Origin: Antrodiella citrinella
Lineage: Eukaryota > Basidiomycota > Agaricomycetes > Polyporales > Steccherinaceae
Assembly: GCA_004802725.1 (NCBI GenBank)
Contig: SGPM01000021.1
Location: forward strand, 88,149-152,148
DNA length: 64,000 bases
Direction of reading: 5' to 3'
Part shown: positions 1-10,894 of the stretch, piece after piece
Layout: the number at the start of each line of letters is the position of its first letter
Numbering within the stretch: position 1 is the stretch's first letter
Notes under the pieces: generated by a model
What the model was told of the DNA's origin: nothing
The model's input: only the letters and a program-made list of their open reading frames with translations
Databases searched by the model: none
Made by a program: the position numbers and the translations under genes

Positions 1-380
1 CCTGACCCAACGCTATCTGCGGCAGTGAATGCTTGAAAGTAGATGGCCGGTACGGTTGCTTCACCTATGGAACGATTGAGCCAGAGTATTATGAGACTAT
101 ATAGTCACTCACCGAGAACGGATGAAAGTCCAGAAGGAGCGGGAGTATTGACCGCTAGCGACGATGGAGGTAGGGCTGGAGGAGCTGGACTCGGCGCAGT
201 ACTCCATGGATCGAGGCCATCTGAGTCGTATACAGAACTAGCCAACGGATTGTCGACCACGAAACTTCCCCCAAAGTTGGGTGTAGATGCTGAGCCATAG
301 GACTGAGCAGGTCGAGGAGCGTTGAACATGATATCCTGGAGTGTCTTCTGAGTCAGTCGGTCCACAGTATCCCCCGACAT
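1..380 (-). CDS. MVP1: Sorting nexin Mvp1-like, 5' part (runs off the left edge)
   Basis: The minus-strand ATG at 378-380 opens a first exon ending at 113. A 48-nt GT-AG intron (112 down to 65) joins in phase to a second exon that continues past base 1. The visible 110 or so residues begin MSGDTVDRL and contain MFNAPRPAQSYGS and VYDSDGLDPWS; after the intron comes EATVPAIYFQAFTAADS. A disordered leader followed by a short EH-like helical stretch (VPAxYxxAFxAxD) is what I expect at the N-terminus of fungal Mvp1, a PX-BAR sorting nexin acting in endosome-to-vacuole and retromer-linked sorting. The PX and BAR domains lie outside the window, so the name rests on the leader only. It could be another EH-containing endocytic protein. 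Confidence 0.5.
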
Positions 381-634
381 GATACGCGACTTACAACAGT
401 CGCGCCTGTAATTGCCATGAGAACTCAGGCAAACATATCCAACAAAGAGGCCGCACTTACCTGGCTACTTCGAACAGGTCGCAAAGACGTTGAATACAAG
501 CTGTTGAACGGCGGCAACACCGTGAATGATACAAACGATACCTGATTGCCGCACTCGGAAGCAGGAGCTGGGACCGCGCCTAGGTAACCCTAACCCATCT
601 CACACTGCAGAACTAGGGCTGAGTACAAGACAAG

Positions 635-1130
635 ATGAGTCTGAATAATAAATCCCAACGTATATATATATTGTTGGAAGAGTTGCACATCGCTTCTTGG
701 TTCCAGACCCCCCATAACTATCTTATCCAGTCTCTAATCGAGTTACCAAGTTTGCGGAAGTTTCATCTCGAGAGCAGCACACATGCATGCAGCTCTGTTC
801 TCGACCGACTCGCCATCCCGATTTCCTTCATCTCCCTAGAGGTTCTCTCTAGGACTGTCGCTCACAAACTCGTAGGTTGAGGACTCCTTGGAAGCGTCCC
901 AAGTGTTGACACCATGAAGATCGTTGCCGATACGCAAGACATTGACCGACCTCTGATTGTTGAAGAGCGGAAGCACACACAGGCCATTCTGGCTTGGGAG
1001 TTGTACTACGAGACCATTCAATTTCTTTGCTGGTTGTACGCAATGCACAGTTGTTCACGCAGGAGGATGCCGAACAACTGCGCTCGCAGGTGTTAAGGCT
1101 GGCCTGGGACGAAATCGTCAGAATCAACTA
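635..1130 (+). pseudogene. F-box family remnant, C-terminal half
   Basis: Pieces of the local F-box family can be read in several frames. LLEELHIASW and SLRKFHLESSTHACSSVLDRL correspond to PLLEDLVIS and TLQRFCLETNTDACADILSHL of the intact paralogue at 20996-22834. VPSVDTMKIVADTQ corresponds to LPTVDSLKVVVVD. FTQEDAEQLRSQVLRLAWDE corresponds to its C-terminal STDAEQLRDVVGRLEWDG. The F-box and the first half of the protein are missing, and stops and frame changes separate the pieces, so this is not an expressed full protein. The missing half lies on the opposite strand at about 1320-2006 (see findings). Confidence 0.7.
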
Positions 1131-1215
1131 GTTCTGCTTCATAAGGAACTGGCGTCCCTCCATCTCCGAGCTTCAGTACCCCGATGCTACCAAACTTCTC
1201 AACCATCTTTCTGCC

Positions 1216-2006
1216 TTACCACATTGGACATACATTGGACTCGGACACGACAGCGTCGTCGCGCGCATCGGTTTGTCCATTGGCGTCATGCAAACAATTG
1301 AATCTCCGCTCCGTAGTAAGACATATATCTTGACCCGCGAGAGCGTGGATCAAGTCCTCAGCGAATGGCATGTTTGCTCTTGGTGAGAGGTAGACATTGT
1401 AATGCACGTACAACGACTTCAGGGTGGGTCGGAAGAACCGCGAGATCACTTCCTACCGAGTGTGTATTGAGCGCACGGTCTCCAAGCATCCAAGCGAAGC
1501 TTTTGAATACAACAATGGCAACTGTAGTAGAGCGAGTGTTCTATCGTCGAACTCGACGAAGAGTTCGCGTAGAGCAGGGAGATGATGAATGCCTGAGAGA
1601 AGTCTGCTCCCAGGACACACGAGAGGCGTAGGGTCTTCGGAAGCTGAATCGTACCGGGGCCCATGTTAAATCCTATGTCCAAGGAGAAAGGCATCTGGGA
1701 AGAGCGTTTGAGGAGCTCCCGACAAGCCTCGTATAGGCAATGGCTGTAAAGCTCCAAATTTCGCCACAGTAGAGGCGAATTGAGGGAATAGCGGCATACA
1801 TGAGTCAGACTCCTCAAATGCTTCCACCCATGGGAAGGAGGGCCAACACACGGGAATACTGCTATAAGGAGTTCGGCTGGAAGGATGACAAGTGTGCATA
1901 CAAGTGGGCTACCTTCAGCTTGTGCCACTACCACCGCCAATGCCGCCAATGCAGGCACCAGCTGGGATCTCATTTTTGGAGACACTGGAGGGTTATGAGT
2001 ATACAC
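1216..2006 (-). pseudogene. F-box family remnant, N-terminal half
   Basis: The minus strand holds the N-terminal half of the same F-box family. VILPAELLIAVF, LRSLTHVCRYSLNSPLLWRNLEL and CRELLKRSSQMPFSLDIGF match the F-box and first repeats of the intact gene at 20996-22834 (LPPEILIPIF, LKGLTHVCRYWREVALSAPFLWRDL). A second frame continues with ISRFFRPTLKSLYVHY and PFAEDLIHAL, equivalent to ISPFLRPTLTSL and IADLFSAL. Similarity stops there, just where the plus-strand remnant at 635 begins. The usual W-R between the F-box and the ALSAP motif is lost and the frame breaks once. I treat it as a pseudogene, although a short truncated F-box protein could still be made. Confidence 0.65.
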
Positions 2007-2253
2007 ATGCAGGACATACAGGAAAACACAGAGTAGTTACTCACCATCAGTGCTGAAGAAAAGGTGCAAGTTGAATTTTTGTAGAAGGACCATGCATATG
2101 AATGTCCTTCTTAAGAGCTGTATTCAAGCTCAGCTGGAACCGTCCGCCACGCGGTGACAAGACAAGCGCGTCCGGCGCGTGAGAGCGCTAGTGTATCTGC
2201 CTCCTTCCTCGTCGTTGTTCGAGCCGTCCTCACCGTTCGCGTCGTCTTGCGCG

Positions 2254-5095
2254 ATGCAAGCCGCCTCCCGAGTCTCTGGCCAACAGGCCCCAGTCAAGAT
2301 CTATAATGCCGTTTACTCTTCCGTGCAGGTGCGCTTGAACTCTGCATTGCCGCATGGTATCGCTAACACGAAACGCGTCACAAATCAGGTGTATGAGTGC
2401 ATGGTTCGTGGCATAGCGGTCATGCGAAGGCGGGCAGATTCCTATGTCAACGCCACCCAAATCTTGAAAGTCGCAGGTGTCGACAAAGGGCGTCGGACGA
2501 AGATTTTGGAGAAAGAGATATTACCAGGCAAACACGAAATTGTTCAGGGCGGTTATGGGAAATATCAAGGGACATGGTGAGTTTTGTCTGTGCTTGCTGC
2601 ATACGTTCGACCCATAGCATTATTTCGGTACGAAAGGATTCCTCTGGAACGTGGTCGCGACATCGCTCTGCAGTACGGTGTCGCCCCGCTGCTCACGCCA
2701 TTATTCGATTTCGTTCCCAATGCAAATACACTTGGAGGGTTGCCTGCTGGACTCCCAAACATGACCGGTGCTGCTTCTCCTCGTCCTCTTTCAGCTGCAT
2801 CCTCATTCTCTAGTCTTGGTACTCCAGCCAATGCAGGAGCGCCCAGTCTCGCTCCTCCTCCAATTTTACCTGGATCCGCTCTCCGTTTACTCAACCAAGG
2901 TCGTGCTCAAGGCCTGTTCACGCCTTCAACTTCCATGATATCCGCCGGGAGATCGTCGGGCTACGCGTCTCCAGGTCCGTATGGCGCATATAATCAATCA
3001 CCTTTCCATTCTGCTCCCGCTGTTTCTCCCACTCCCCCTTTACCTGGTCAAGCATCACTCAAAAGAACAAGATCGGAAGCTGATGTTGACAGTATTGCTG
3101 CTATTGCTGGCTCCTCAGGTCATGCCCTCGCACCATTGCTGGCGGCGTCACCGGACATACAGATGGCGGAAAGGTCCGAGCCGCCTTCCACAATGGCAAC
3201 GCCTCAGTCTGAGGATGGAGACAATCCATCTCCAACCAAGCGTGCGCGCACTGAACCCACACATCTTCACACTCCCCCCATCCCAGGTTCACCCACGCCT
3301 CAGCGTGGCCAAGCACAGTCATCTATCGCTCAGCCACAAACAGCGATCGTGAACGGAATCTCACGGCTGGGTAGTTCTCAGTCTATGATGATACCTAACG
3401 GTAAAGTTCCCATCAGCGCCGTAGATCAAGGACCTCACAAGGTCCGATTTGCGTCTAAACCTTCTCTTCCTCGCGGAATGGATCCATCTGCTCCGCTTCG
3501 TGACACGCGTCGAGCTGCCATTATTTCCTCCATCTGCCAACGCGACGAGGCAGGACCGGTATTGAATCTGTTGCGCGAAATCCCACCAGATAACCCTGGC
3601 ATTCCTTTTGACCTTGACCTACTCCTCGATGATCAAGGTCACACCGCACTGCACCTGGCTGCCAGCATGGCACGCCACCAGATTGTAGACGCGCTCATAT
3701 CAAATGGTGCGGACGTTCAGAGAGGCAACTATGACGGGGAAACACCATTGATTCGTGCATGCCTGGCCACACATAACCACGAGACGCAGTCGTTCCACAC
3801 CCTGGTAGCTGCGTTGCACCAGTCTCTATGGACAATAGACACCTCTCGCAAGACGGTAGTACACCACATCGTGGCCTCTGCAGGTATCAAAGGAAGGGCT
3901 CTAGCTGCTCGTTATTACCTTGACCAGATATTCTTATGGATCGCGCAGCGTCACGGAGGAGATTTCCGGAGCATCGTAGACCTTCAAGACGAGCATGGGG
4001 ACACCGCACTGAACATTTCTGCGCGGATAGGTAATCGCAGTCTGGTGCGGACGTTGCTAGATGTCAACGCGAATCGTGTATTGCCGAACAAACTCGGTTT
4101 ACGACCAGGTGACTTCGGAATCGAGACCGAGGTACGTCCTCCGCATGAAGCTGCTTCCAGCGTTCTCATACTTATGTCGACAGGAATTGGGCGGGCCTAT
4201 GAGAGCTGATGACCTCATTTCGTCCTTACGCTCCGGACCTTCGGAGCCTCAGAGGAAGAGCCAGGATGTTGTCGTCGGTGCGTGAATATGCTGTGTTGAT
4301 AACTCGTCTACTCACGGTTACTCTTTATCCAGATATCCAAACGATGCTCACGAAGCTGCACGAAGAGTTCACGCAAGAAATCAAAGGCAAACAAGACACC
4401 CTAGATGTCACACAAGCTCATCTCCGTGCAGCGACCCGCGAACTCTCCGAGCAACGAAAACAGATCCAGACATGGCAAGCACGGTGTAGTGAATTGGATA
4501 TCGTCATGCAGCGTACGCGAAACATCCAGAAGGCTCTGGCAGAAGAGGACTCGTTTGACTGGACCGGCCGTACCCACCCGATCACAGCAGGTTCAGAGTT
4601 CACACCAGCGGGCCCTGCATTCCAGAAACGCGGAGAGGGCTCAACAGCTATGCCCACCATTGATATCTCGTTCAACATGGAACCAGACGCGACCATTCCT
4701 ACGACTGACTCTCCTGAAACCCTCATACGATTGAGGCGAATGAAGATGTGGTATGAAAGGATGGAGAAGTTGACGAATGAACGGCTGCGGTTGTTGAAGG
4801 GCTCTAGCGCAGAGAAGGAGTTCCAGTGTAAGAAGATCCTCTCGCTGTGTACTGGCATAGCGATCGACAACATCGAGAGTGTGAGCACCTTGTACCACTT
4901 GGTATGAAATGCTGCTAATCGTCTCGATTTCGTAGATGCTTGATGACCTTGTTGTCGCCGTAGACAGCGAAGCTTCGGTCATAGATCTCGGACGTGTATC
5001 CACTTTCATGACAAGGGTAAGTGCTGCATACTGCATCCCCTAACAGATCATACGCTCACCTACAACACCATCAGGTTACCAATGGTGTTATTTGA
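2254..5095 (+). CDS. MBP1: APSES-type transcription factor of the MBF/SBF complex (Mbp1/Res-like)
   Basis: This is the DNA-binding subunit of the G1/S factor that activates DNA-replication and cell-cycle genes. My exon model is 2254-2328, 2389-2576, 2637-4131, 4184-4277, 4333-4880, 4936-5016 and 5075-5095, giving 833 codons with all junctions in phase. The KilA-N/APSES domain occupies about residues 10-110 ([27 protein letters not shown], then [11 protein letters not shown] and [20 protein letters not shown]). A Pro/Ser-rich linker follows. Ankyrin repeats include [20 protein letters not shown] and [24 protein letters not shown]-terminal coiled coil ([17 protein letters not shown] onward) would pair with a Swi6-like partner. 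ATG 2254 is used because the open frame upstream has no ATG. The first intron is 60 nt, in frame and stop-free. Mbp1, Swi4 and Res1/Res2 cannot be separated by eye. Confidence 0.92.
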
Positions 5096-5264
5096 TGGAC
5101 GTTTCCTGTGCCCTCTACTGTTATCGATATTGACCTCCGGCATGTTACACATCCTGCATGAACATTGTATTACTAGTCACAACATTACTCGTAATGAGAT
5201 TCCTCTTCCCCTTCGCCGTGTCTTGACCACACGGCCCAAGCACTCCCTAGATCTACATGTACAA

Positions 5265-7276
5265 TCAAATTGGCAGGTCTTCTGGTGCAAACATCTGGAA
5301 GTTCCTATTGTACGTGCCCGAAGCAAGCAGCTTCGCGTCATTCGACAAGTCAACAGACATCACCTTACCTCCATCCGTGGGTAAAGTTCGCAGGAGCTGC
5401 CAATCGTCTGCGCTCCACAGTTTGACCAGTCCATCGTACCCTGCGCTAGCAAAGTACAAACCAGAGCGATAGTGGTAATCCTGCTCCGCCTGTTCGATGC
5501 CATTCAGCGCGGAGGTCTTGTCCGGGTCTGCTTTACTGTCATCAGTGGCGTCCATGTTGACGTCGTTGTCTTTGGTATCTTTGGAGCTAGCGGCGGATGG
5601 TGTGAATGGGATGTTGTCGGAACGGAAGAAACGGATGTCAGAGACGTTGGAGAGATGTGCGGGGATTGTATAGAGTGCTTTCAGTGAACGCATGTCCCAT
5701 ATCCGCACGGTGTCATCCCCGGAGCCGGTTGCTATTTGATAGCTACGAACAGGCAAATGAGTCGGGGATATAAGACCTGAAAAGACGTGGAACTAACCCA
5801 TTCGGCGAGAAAGCGATTGTAAATATTGATTGAACGTGTCCGTCGAGTACCATCGCCGTGCGCCCCGTACGCAGGTCCCATACACGACCAATAGCATCCA
5901 AGCCTCTGCTGTGGAGTCAATACAGATTCCCTAGAATGTCAATATCACTCACCCTGAAGCAACAAGTGCGCCGTCATCCTGGAACTCGACGGAGTATACT
6001 TCTTTTGAGTGACCCTCTTGCAGAAGTAGCTCTTTGTGCGTATTCACATCCCAAAGCCGCCATGTGGTGTCAAAGCTTGCACTAGCGACATAGTTACCGC
6101 TCGGATGGAAAGCGACCCGGCATACTCGGTCTTCATGCCCTTTTAGTATCGCAAGAGGTTGGTCACTGCCGAACGCAATTAACCAATGATCACTATAAGT
6201 GACTGAGAATGTATACCTGTTCAATGACCACAGTTGGAGATTTGTATCTCCTGCACCACTTACCAAGTTGACCGCGTTCTCACTTTGGGAGAGTGTGGCT
6301 TTTGGATGCCACGCCACACCCCCAATTCGATCGCTGTGTCCTGTGGGTAAAATGTGAGAATATGATTGGAGGACCTTGCTGACCAAAAATTACCTGTGAG
6401 TGTCTTGATAGGAGTACACGATGGGACATTCCATAGTTTGACGTTACCAGACCAACTGCCCGTTGCCAGTATTTTGCTATTTGGCGAGAATCGCACTTGA
6501 GCAATAGGACGCTCGTCTCCGATTTGAGATCCGAGGTTGGCGAATGCCTGAGACGTGTTAAGGTGATGGCTACATGATATAGTATATTGTGATGCTCACC
6601 TTGACTTCCGCGAACACTTTCTTGCGTATGTCGATGATGCGTCCGAGAGGCATCTTACTATCTATCCGCTGCTGAGCGACTCGTTTTTGAGCTCTACATG
6701 GGGAACACAAGAAGTGAAAACGAGGTAGTAAGCACCTGACTTGGGTCCACCTAGACTTTGAAATCCAACCTGGGCAGAGAGTACTCCGCTAGCCGTCGCC
6801 GTGCCTCCAAGAGCTCTAGGGAACCCTCTGTGTAGAACTCCTCACCCTGGTACCCGAGATATCAGTAGATGTTTCATGTGACATGGCAAATGAACGCACT
6901 CCATCTTCACTCTCGTCGTCGCTCGACTCGTCGTCTACCGCCATAGCATCCTCTCCACGAGCAGCATTGATTTGCGAAACAACATATATGAGGCGGTCTC
7001 GACGATCTGCCGCCTGTAATCCGACCAAGTTCTTGTCAGTCCATTGTATCATGCAGAGTAAAAACATGGACGTACACGCTCTCCGAACAAGGTTATAGGT
7101 TCTCCGATCTCCCGAAGTCTTGACTTGACTTTATTGTCGTCTGTAGGTACAGCGAGACTCCTGGCCTTTTTCTTGCGTTCAAGCTCGTCTAAGAGGACCT
7201 TGTTCTCCTGCCGAGCACGTTCCGAGCCCAGGTAGTTGCCATCGTCGATGAGAGTATCGAACGTGAGTTCGGACAT
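5265..7276 (-). CDS. PRP4: U4/U6 small nuclear ribonucleoprotein Prp4 (WD40)
   Basis: This is a spliceosomal protein of the U4/U6.U5 tri-snRNP, acting in the nucleus. The ATG is at 7274-7276 and exon 1 ends at 7076. The N-terminus has the PRP4-type motif: [19 protein letters not shown], joined across a 62-nt intron (7075-7014) to AADRRDRL. An acidic stretch follows ([14 protein letters not shown]). Then come the WD40 repeats: [17 protein letters not shown] and [84 protein letters not shown]; and [19 protein letters not shown]. The protein ends [11 protein letters not shown] with a stop at 5265-5267. Length is about 510 residues, as in other fungi. It lies tail-to-tail with the MBF gene, 170 bp apart. 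Confidence 0.92.
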
Positions 7277-7466
7277 GGCGGATAGCGTGCAAAGACAATG
7301 AACACACGAGTAAACGCGAAATAGAGGTAGGGTTACGTAATACGCGTCGTGTGTTCCTGTTTGGGATCAGCATAGCGGGCGTCTGTGATACGTTGAACCT
7401 TCCCGCTCACACTCGCTTGTCTCTCTTCCCTCCTGACCACACCTACCCTCATCGTCTTCCCCAGCG
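7277..7466. promoter_or_regulatory. Divergent promoter region of PRP4 and PMT4
   Basis: Only 190 bp separate the PRP4 start codon (minus strand) from the PMT4 start codon (plus strand), so the two share one short intergenic promoter. I see no TATA box. The stretch has short pyrimidine-rich runs ahead of the plus-strand start. The call rests on gene spacing only. Confidence 0.5.
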
Positions 7467-10458
7467 ATGGCGAGCTTTCCCGACGCCCGACTGCGAAACA
7501 GGGGCAAGGCGGGCCCTTCTACTGCATCCAACATCCCCGCGAACGACCTCCACGACGACCACATCGTCATCGACGCCGTATGTGCACACGTATTCACGAA
7601 CTGCTTCCCACAGACAACTGACCGTACTCTCGTGCATAGCATAATGCAAGTTCAATAGACAAGCTTCTGGAGACAGACCAGGCTAGCATGGCTGTCGTCG
7701 CCGTCATCACAGCCCTCTCATTCGCTCTGCGTTTCTACAAAATCAACCATCCGGACCAAGTAGTGTGCGTGTACTTCCCCGTTGACTGTTAGGCGCGTTG
7801 TGCATATTCCTGGGGATTGCTACGTGTCATGGGCTTGACGCGTTTGGCTTGCCATGGACTCGTGAGCCGCAATCTATCCTCGGGCGTACTAACGGGGACA
7901 TTATCGCCGTTATTTCGCCTTCGTCTGCTGACACTCCCATTATCCCTCTCATTAGCTTCGACGAAGTCCACTTTGGCAAATTTGCATCATACTACCTCAT
8001 GCGCGAATACTACTTCGATGTACATCCACCACTTGCGAAGATGCTGTTTGGACTAGCAGGCTGGTTCGTCGGCTATGGCGGTCACTTCAACTTCGAAAAT
8101 ATTGGAGATAGCTACACGGAGAACAATGTACCATATGTCGGACTGAGGGCACTCCCTGCGATACTCGGCAGTCTCACCGTTCCGGTCGTATACGCAATCA
8201 TGAAAGAGGCAGGATACTCCACCATTATTGCGGCCTTCTCTGCTTGTCTCATTTTGTTTGGTACGTATGCACATCTTTTGGCTTGATGCAGAACGCGTTT
8301 TACTGACCCGGCTATGGCTACCAGATAACGCTCACGTCGCTCAGTCGCGTCTGATTCTTTTGGACGCCACTCTCATCTTTTTCATGACGCTCACCATATA
8401 CTCGTACATCCGGTTCCGTAAGATGCGATACTTGTGAGTAGCTACGTGCACAAAGCGGATCACGGACTGACATCACCTTAGGGAATTCTCGCCTTCATGG
8501 TGGGGTTGGTTAGTTGCCACCGGTCTCTTCATGGCATGCACCTGGGCGTCCAAGGTCAACGGTGTTCTTACGGTGGTCACTATCGGCATTGCCGTTTGTA
8601 TCGACTTGTGGGATATACTGGATCATAAGAAGGGGCACAGCCTGGTATGTAACGAGTACTCTTCTCCTGCACTCAATTCTCAATATTGTGTATAGGAATA
8701 CTTCTGGAAACACTTCTATGCAAGGGCCGCCGCGCTGATTGCATGGCCACTCTGCTTATATCTCTTTTTCTTCTGGGTACATTTCACTATCCTCACCAAC
8801 ACTGGTCCCGGTGATGTGTTCATGAGCCCCGCCTTCCAAGAAACACTTATAGGTAACGAATTGTTAGTCAACAGCCAAGGTACATCGTTCTCACTTCATG
8901 GTACGGCTGGTGCTCATAAAGGTATATTGTAGAGATACGCTATTTCGACACTGTTACCCTCAGACATAAGGATACCAAGGTCTTCTTGCACTCCCACCCT
9001 GACCGTTACCCCATGAAGTACGAAGATGACCGTATTAGCAGCCAAGGTACGATTCATTCCTGACATGGTAATTCAATCCCCACTGATTTTCGAACAGGTC
9101 AACAGGTCACCGGCTATGGACACGATGATGCGAACAACTTCTGGCAGGTCATTCCTACCAAGGCTCTCCCTGAAACTGGTCGAGGCCGTATCGTTCGCAA
9201 CGACGATGTCATTCAGCTCCTGCATGTGAACACCCAGACGTATCTCTTGACTCATGATGTCGCGTCACCCACCATGCCTACCAATGAGGAAGTCACCACT
9301 TGGCCAAAGGACGATCACTCAAGACACAACGATACTTTGTTCCACCTTCGACTCGCAGATGGACATCCCGGCGAGCCTTGGATGAGCAAGTCCGGTCACT
9401 TCAGGCTGATTCACGTACCTACGAAGGTTGCCTTGTGGACACATCCCAAACAGCTTCCAGAGTGGGCGTTCAAGCAACAGGAGATCAACGGAGCCAAGAC
9501 TATCACTGACAAGGCAGCGATCTGGTTCATCGACAACATTATTGATGCCGATGGTCAGTATCATATTCATATGGATGGAAAACCATGCTCATTCGTATTG
9601 CATAGGCAATGACTTCAAGAACCGCACTGGTGCTACGGGTAGCAAAGAACCCAAGCGAATGAGCTTCTTCAAGAAGTTTGGCGAGCTTCAGATCCTGATG
9701 CTGCAACACAACGCTGGTCTCACTGCGTCTCATCCTTACGCCAGTGGTCCTATTAACTGGCCGTTCCTCATTTCTGGTATCAGTTTCTGGACGCAGAATG
9801 ACGGTCAAAAGCAGATCTATCTCATTGGTAACCTCATTGGCTGGGGAGCCTGCATCATTGCCTTGTCAGTATTCGTCGGTATTCTCGTTGCTGACTTGAT
9901 CGCACGGCGTAGGGACTTCCATCCGATCCCAGAACGTAAGAGTACCGTTCTCTTGAGTGTCAGACCATGTACTGAATTTCGTGATATAGCCATTCTTAAC
10001 CGTCTGTGGAACTCTGCTGGCTTCTTCCTCTTAGTGTGGGCCGTGCATTACCTTCCGTTCTTCCTTATGGGCCGTCAACTCTTCATTCACCACTACCTTC
10101 CCTCTCATCTTGCTTCCGCCCTTGTTGCCGGCGCGGTGCTCAGTTTTGTCCTGTCGGAAACCGTCAATTATCCTATATCTGTCCTCGGCCCGCATACGAG
10201 GCAGAAACCCGCGATGAAGGCAGATTTGGGCGTGAAGGGTGTTGTGATCGTGGCCGTTACTGCCCTTGTGCTCTTCGGCATGTTCGCATACGTTGCGCCA
10301 CTCACATATGGTACACCAGGGTAAGCAAGCACATCACTTCTCTAGAGCTTTCACTGACGTCGCCTTGTCGCAGATTGACTGGTGAGGAAGTCAACAGCAA
10401 ACGACTTCTGTCTACGTGGACGCTGCACTTCGCTGCAAAGGAGAGCGGCGAAGTATAG
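7467..10458 (+). CDS. PMT4: Protein O-mannosyltransferase, Pmt4 type
   Basis: This is a multispanning ER enzyme that moves mannose from dolichyl-phosphate mannose to Ser/Thr of secretory proteins. From the ATG at 7467 the first exon is MASFPDARLRNRGKAG. The catalytic loop reads FDEVHFGKFASYYLMREYYF then DVHPPLAKMLFGLAGW, holding the Asp-Glu pair of the family. Further membrane segments follow (ACTWASKVNGVLTVVTIGIA). Three MIR-type repeats lie in the lumenal loop, with RYFDTVTLRHKDTKVFLHSH the first. A second membrane block ends at AYVAPLTYGTPG, then LTGEEVNSKRLLSTWTLHFA and stop at 10458. The TYG-x-P...LHFA tail is more like Pmt4 than Pmt1 or Pmt2. At least eight short introns are visible; that before FDEVHFG is about 190 nt, long for this window. 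Confidence 0.88.
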
Positions 10459-10894
10459 GTGACCTCAATGAGGTCCATTTGACGAGATTTTCATGGAATG
10501 TAGTAATTGGATTGAATGGATTTTTATACTCTGCTTATACCGTTTTGAGGCCTTACTATTATTCTATTGCAGCGGTCGTTGCTCGAACCGCTGCTAGTTA
10601 TGCTCTTGTCTCTCGTGGCTGCTGCCTGTCTGCGAGTCGTTGTGTACATATCGAGCTACTGTAGATATACATGGACTGAGTTTAGATACCTCGTACGTTC
10701 GTTTGATTATAAGTGAATTTCAGTCTCATCTTTTTGGAAGATGACTAGAGAAGGCGGAAAGAATTCGAAAAGCATAGAACGAGTAGGCGCCTGGCATAGT
10801 GACCTCATTATGGGCGCCTGTCGTTTTGATTCCGTTGAGGTGCGGAGGCCACTCGTCGCTGTCCTCGACGACGACAAAGATCCTGATCAACACC
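10459..10894. other. Intergenic region PMT4-YVC1
   Basis: These 436 bp hold the PMT4 3' end and the upstream region of the channel gene. No credible reading frame is seen. The short open frames on both strands lack family features. Confidence 0.5.

Noticed and set aside
1132..1388. An open plus-strand stretch without ATG (YPDATKLLNHLSALPHW, YIGLGHDSVVARIGLS).
   Set aside because: It has protein-like composition but overlaps the antisense F-box remnant and has no start or neighbours; left out as likely shadow or unplaced fragment.
2100..2200. MCB-like (ACGCG) motifs upstream of the MBF gene, suggesting self-regulation.
   Set aside because: Only partial matches (CACGCGG, GCGCGT) and no exact ACGCGT; too weak to report as sites.
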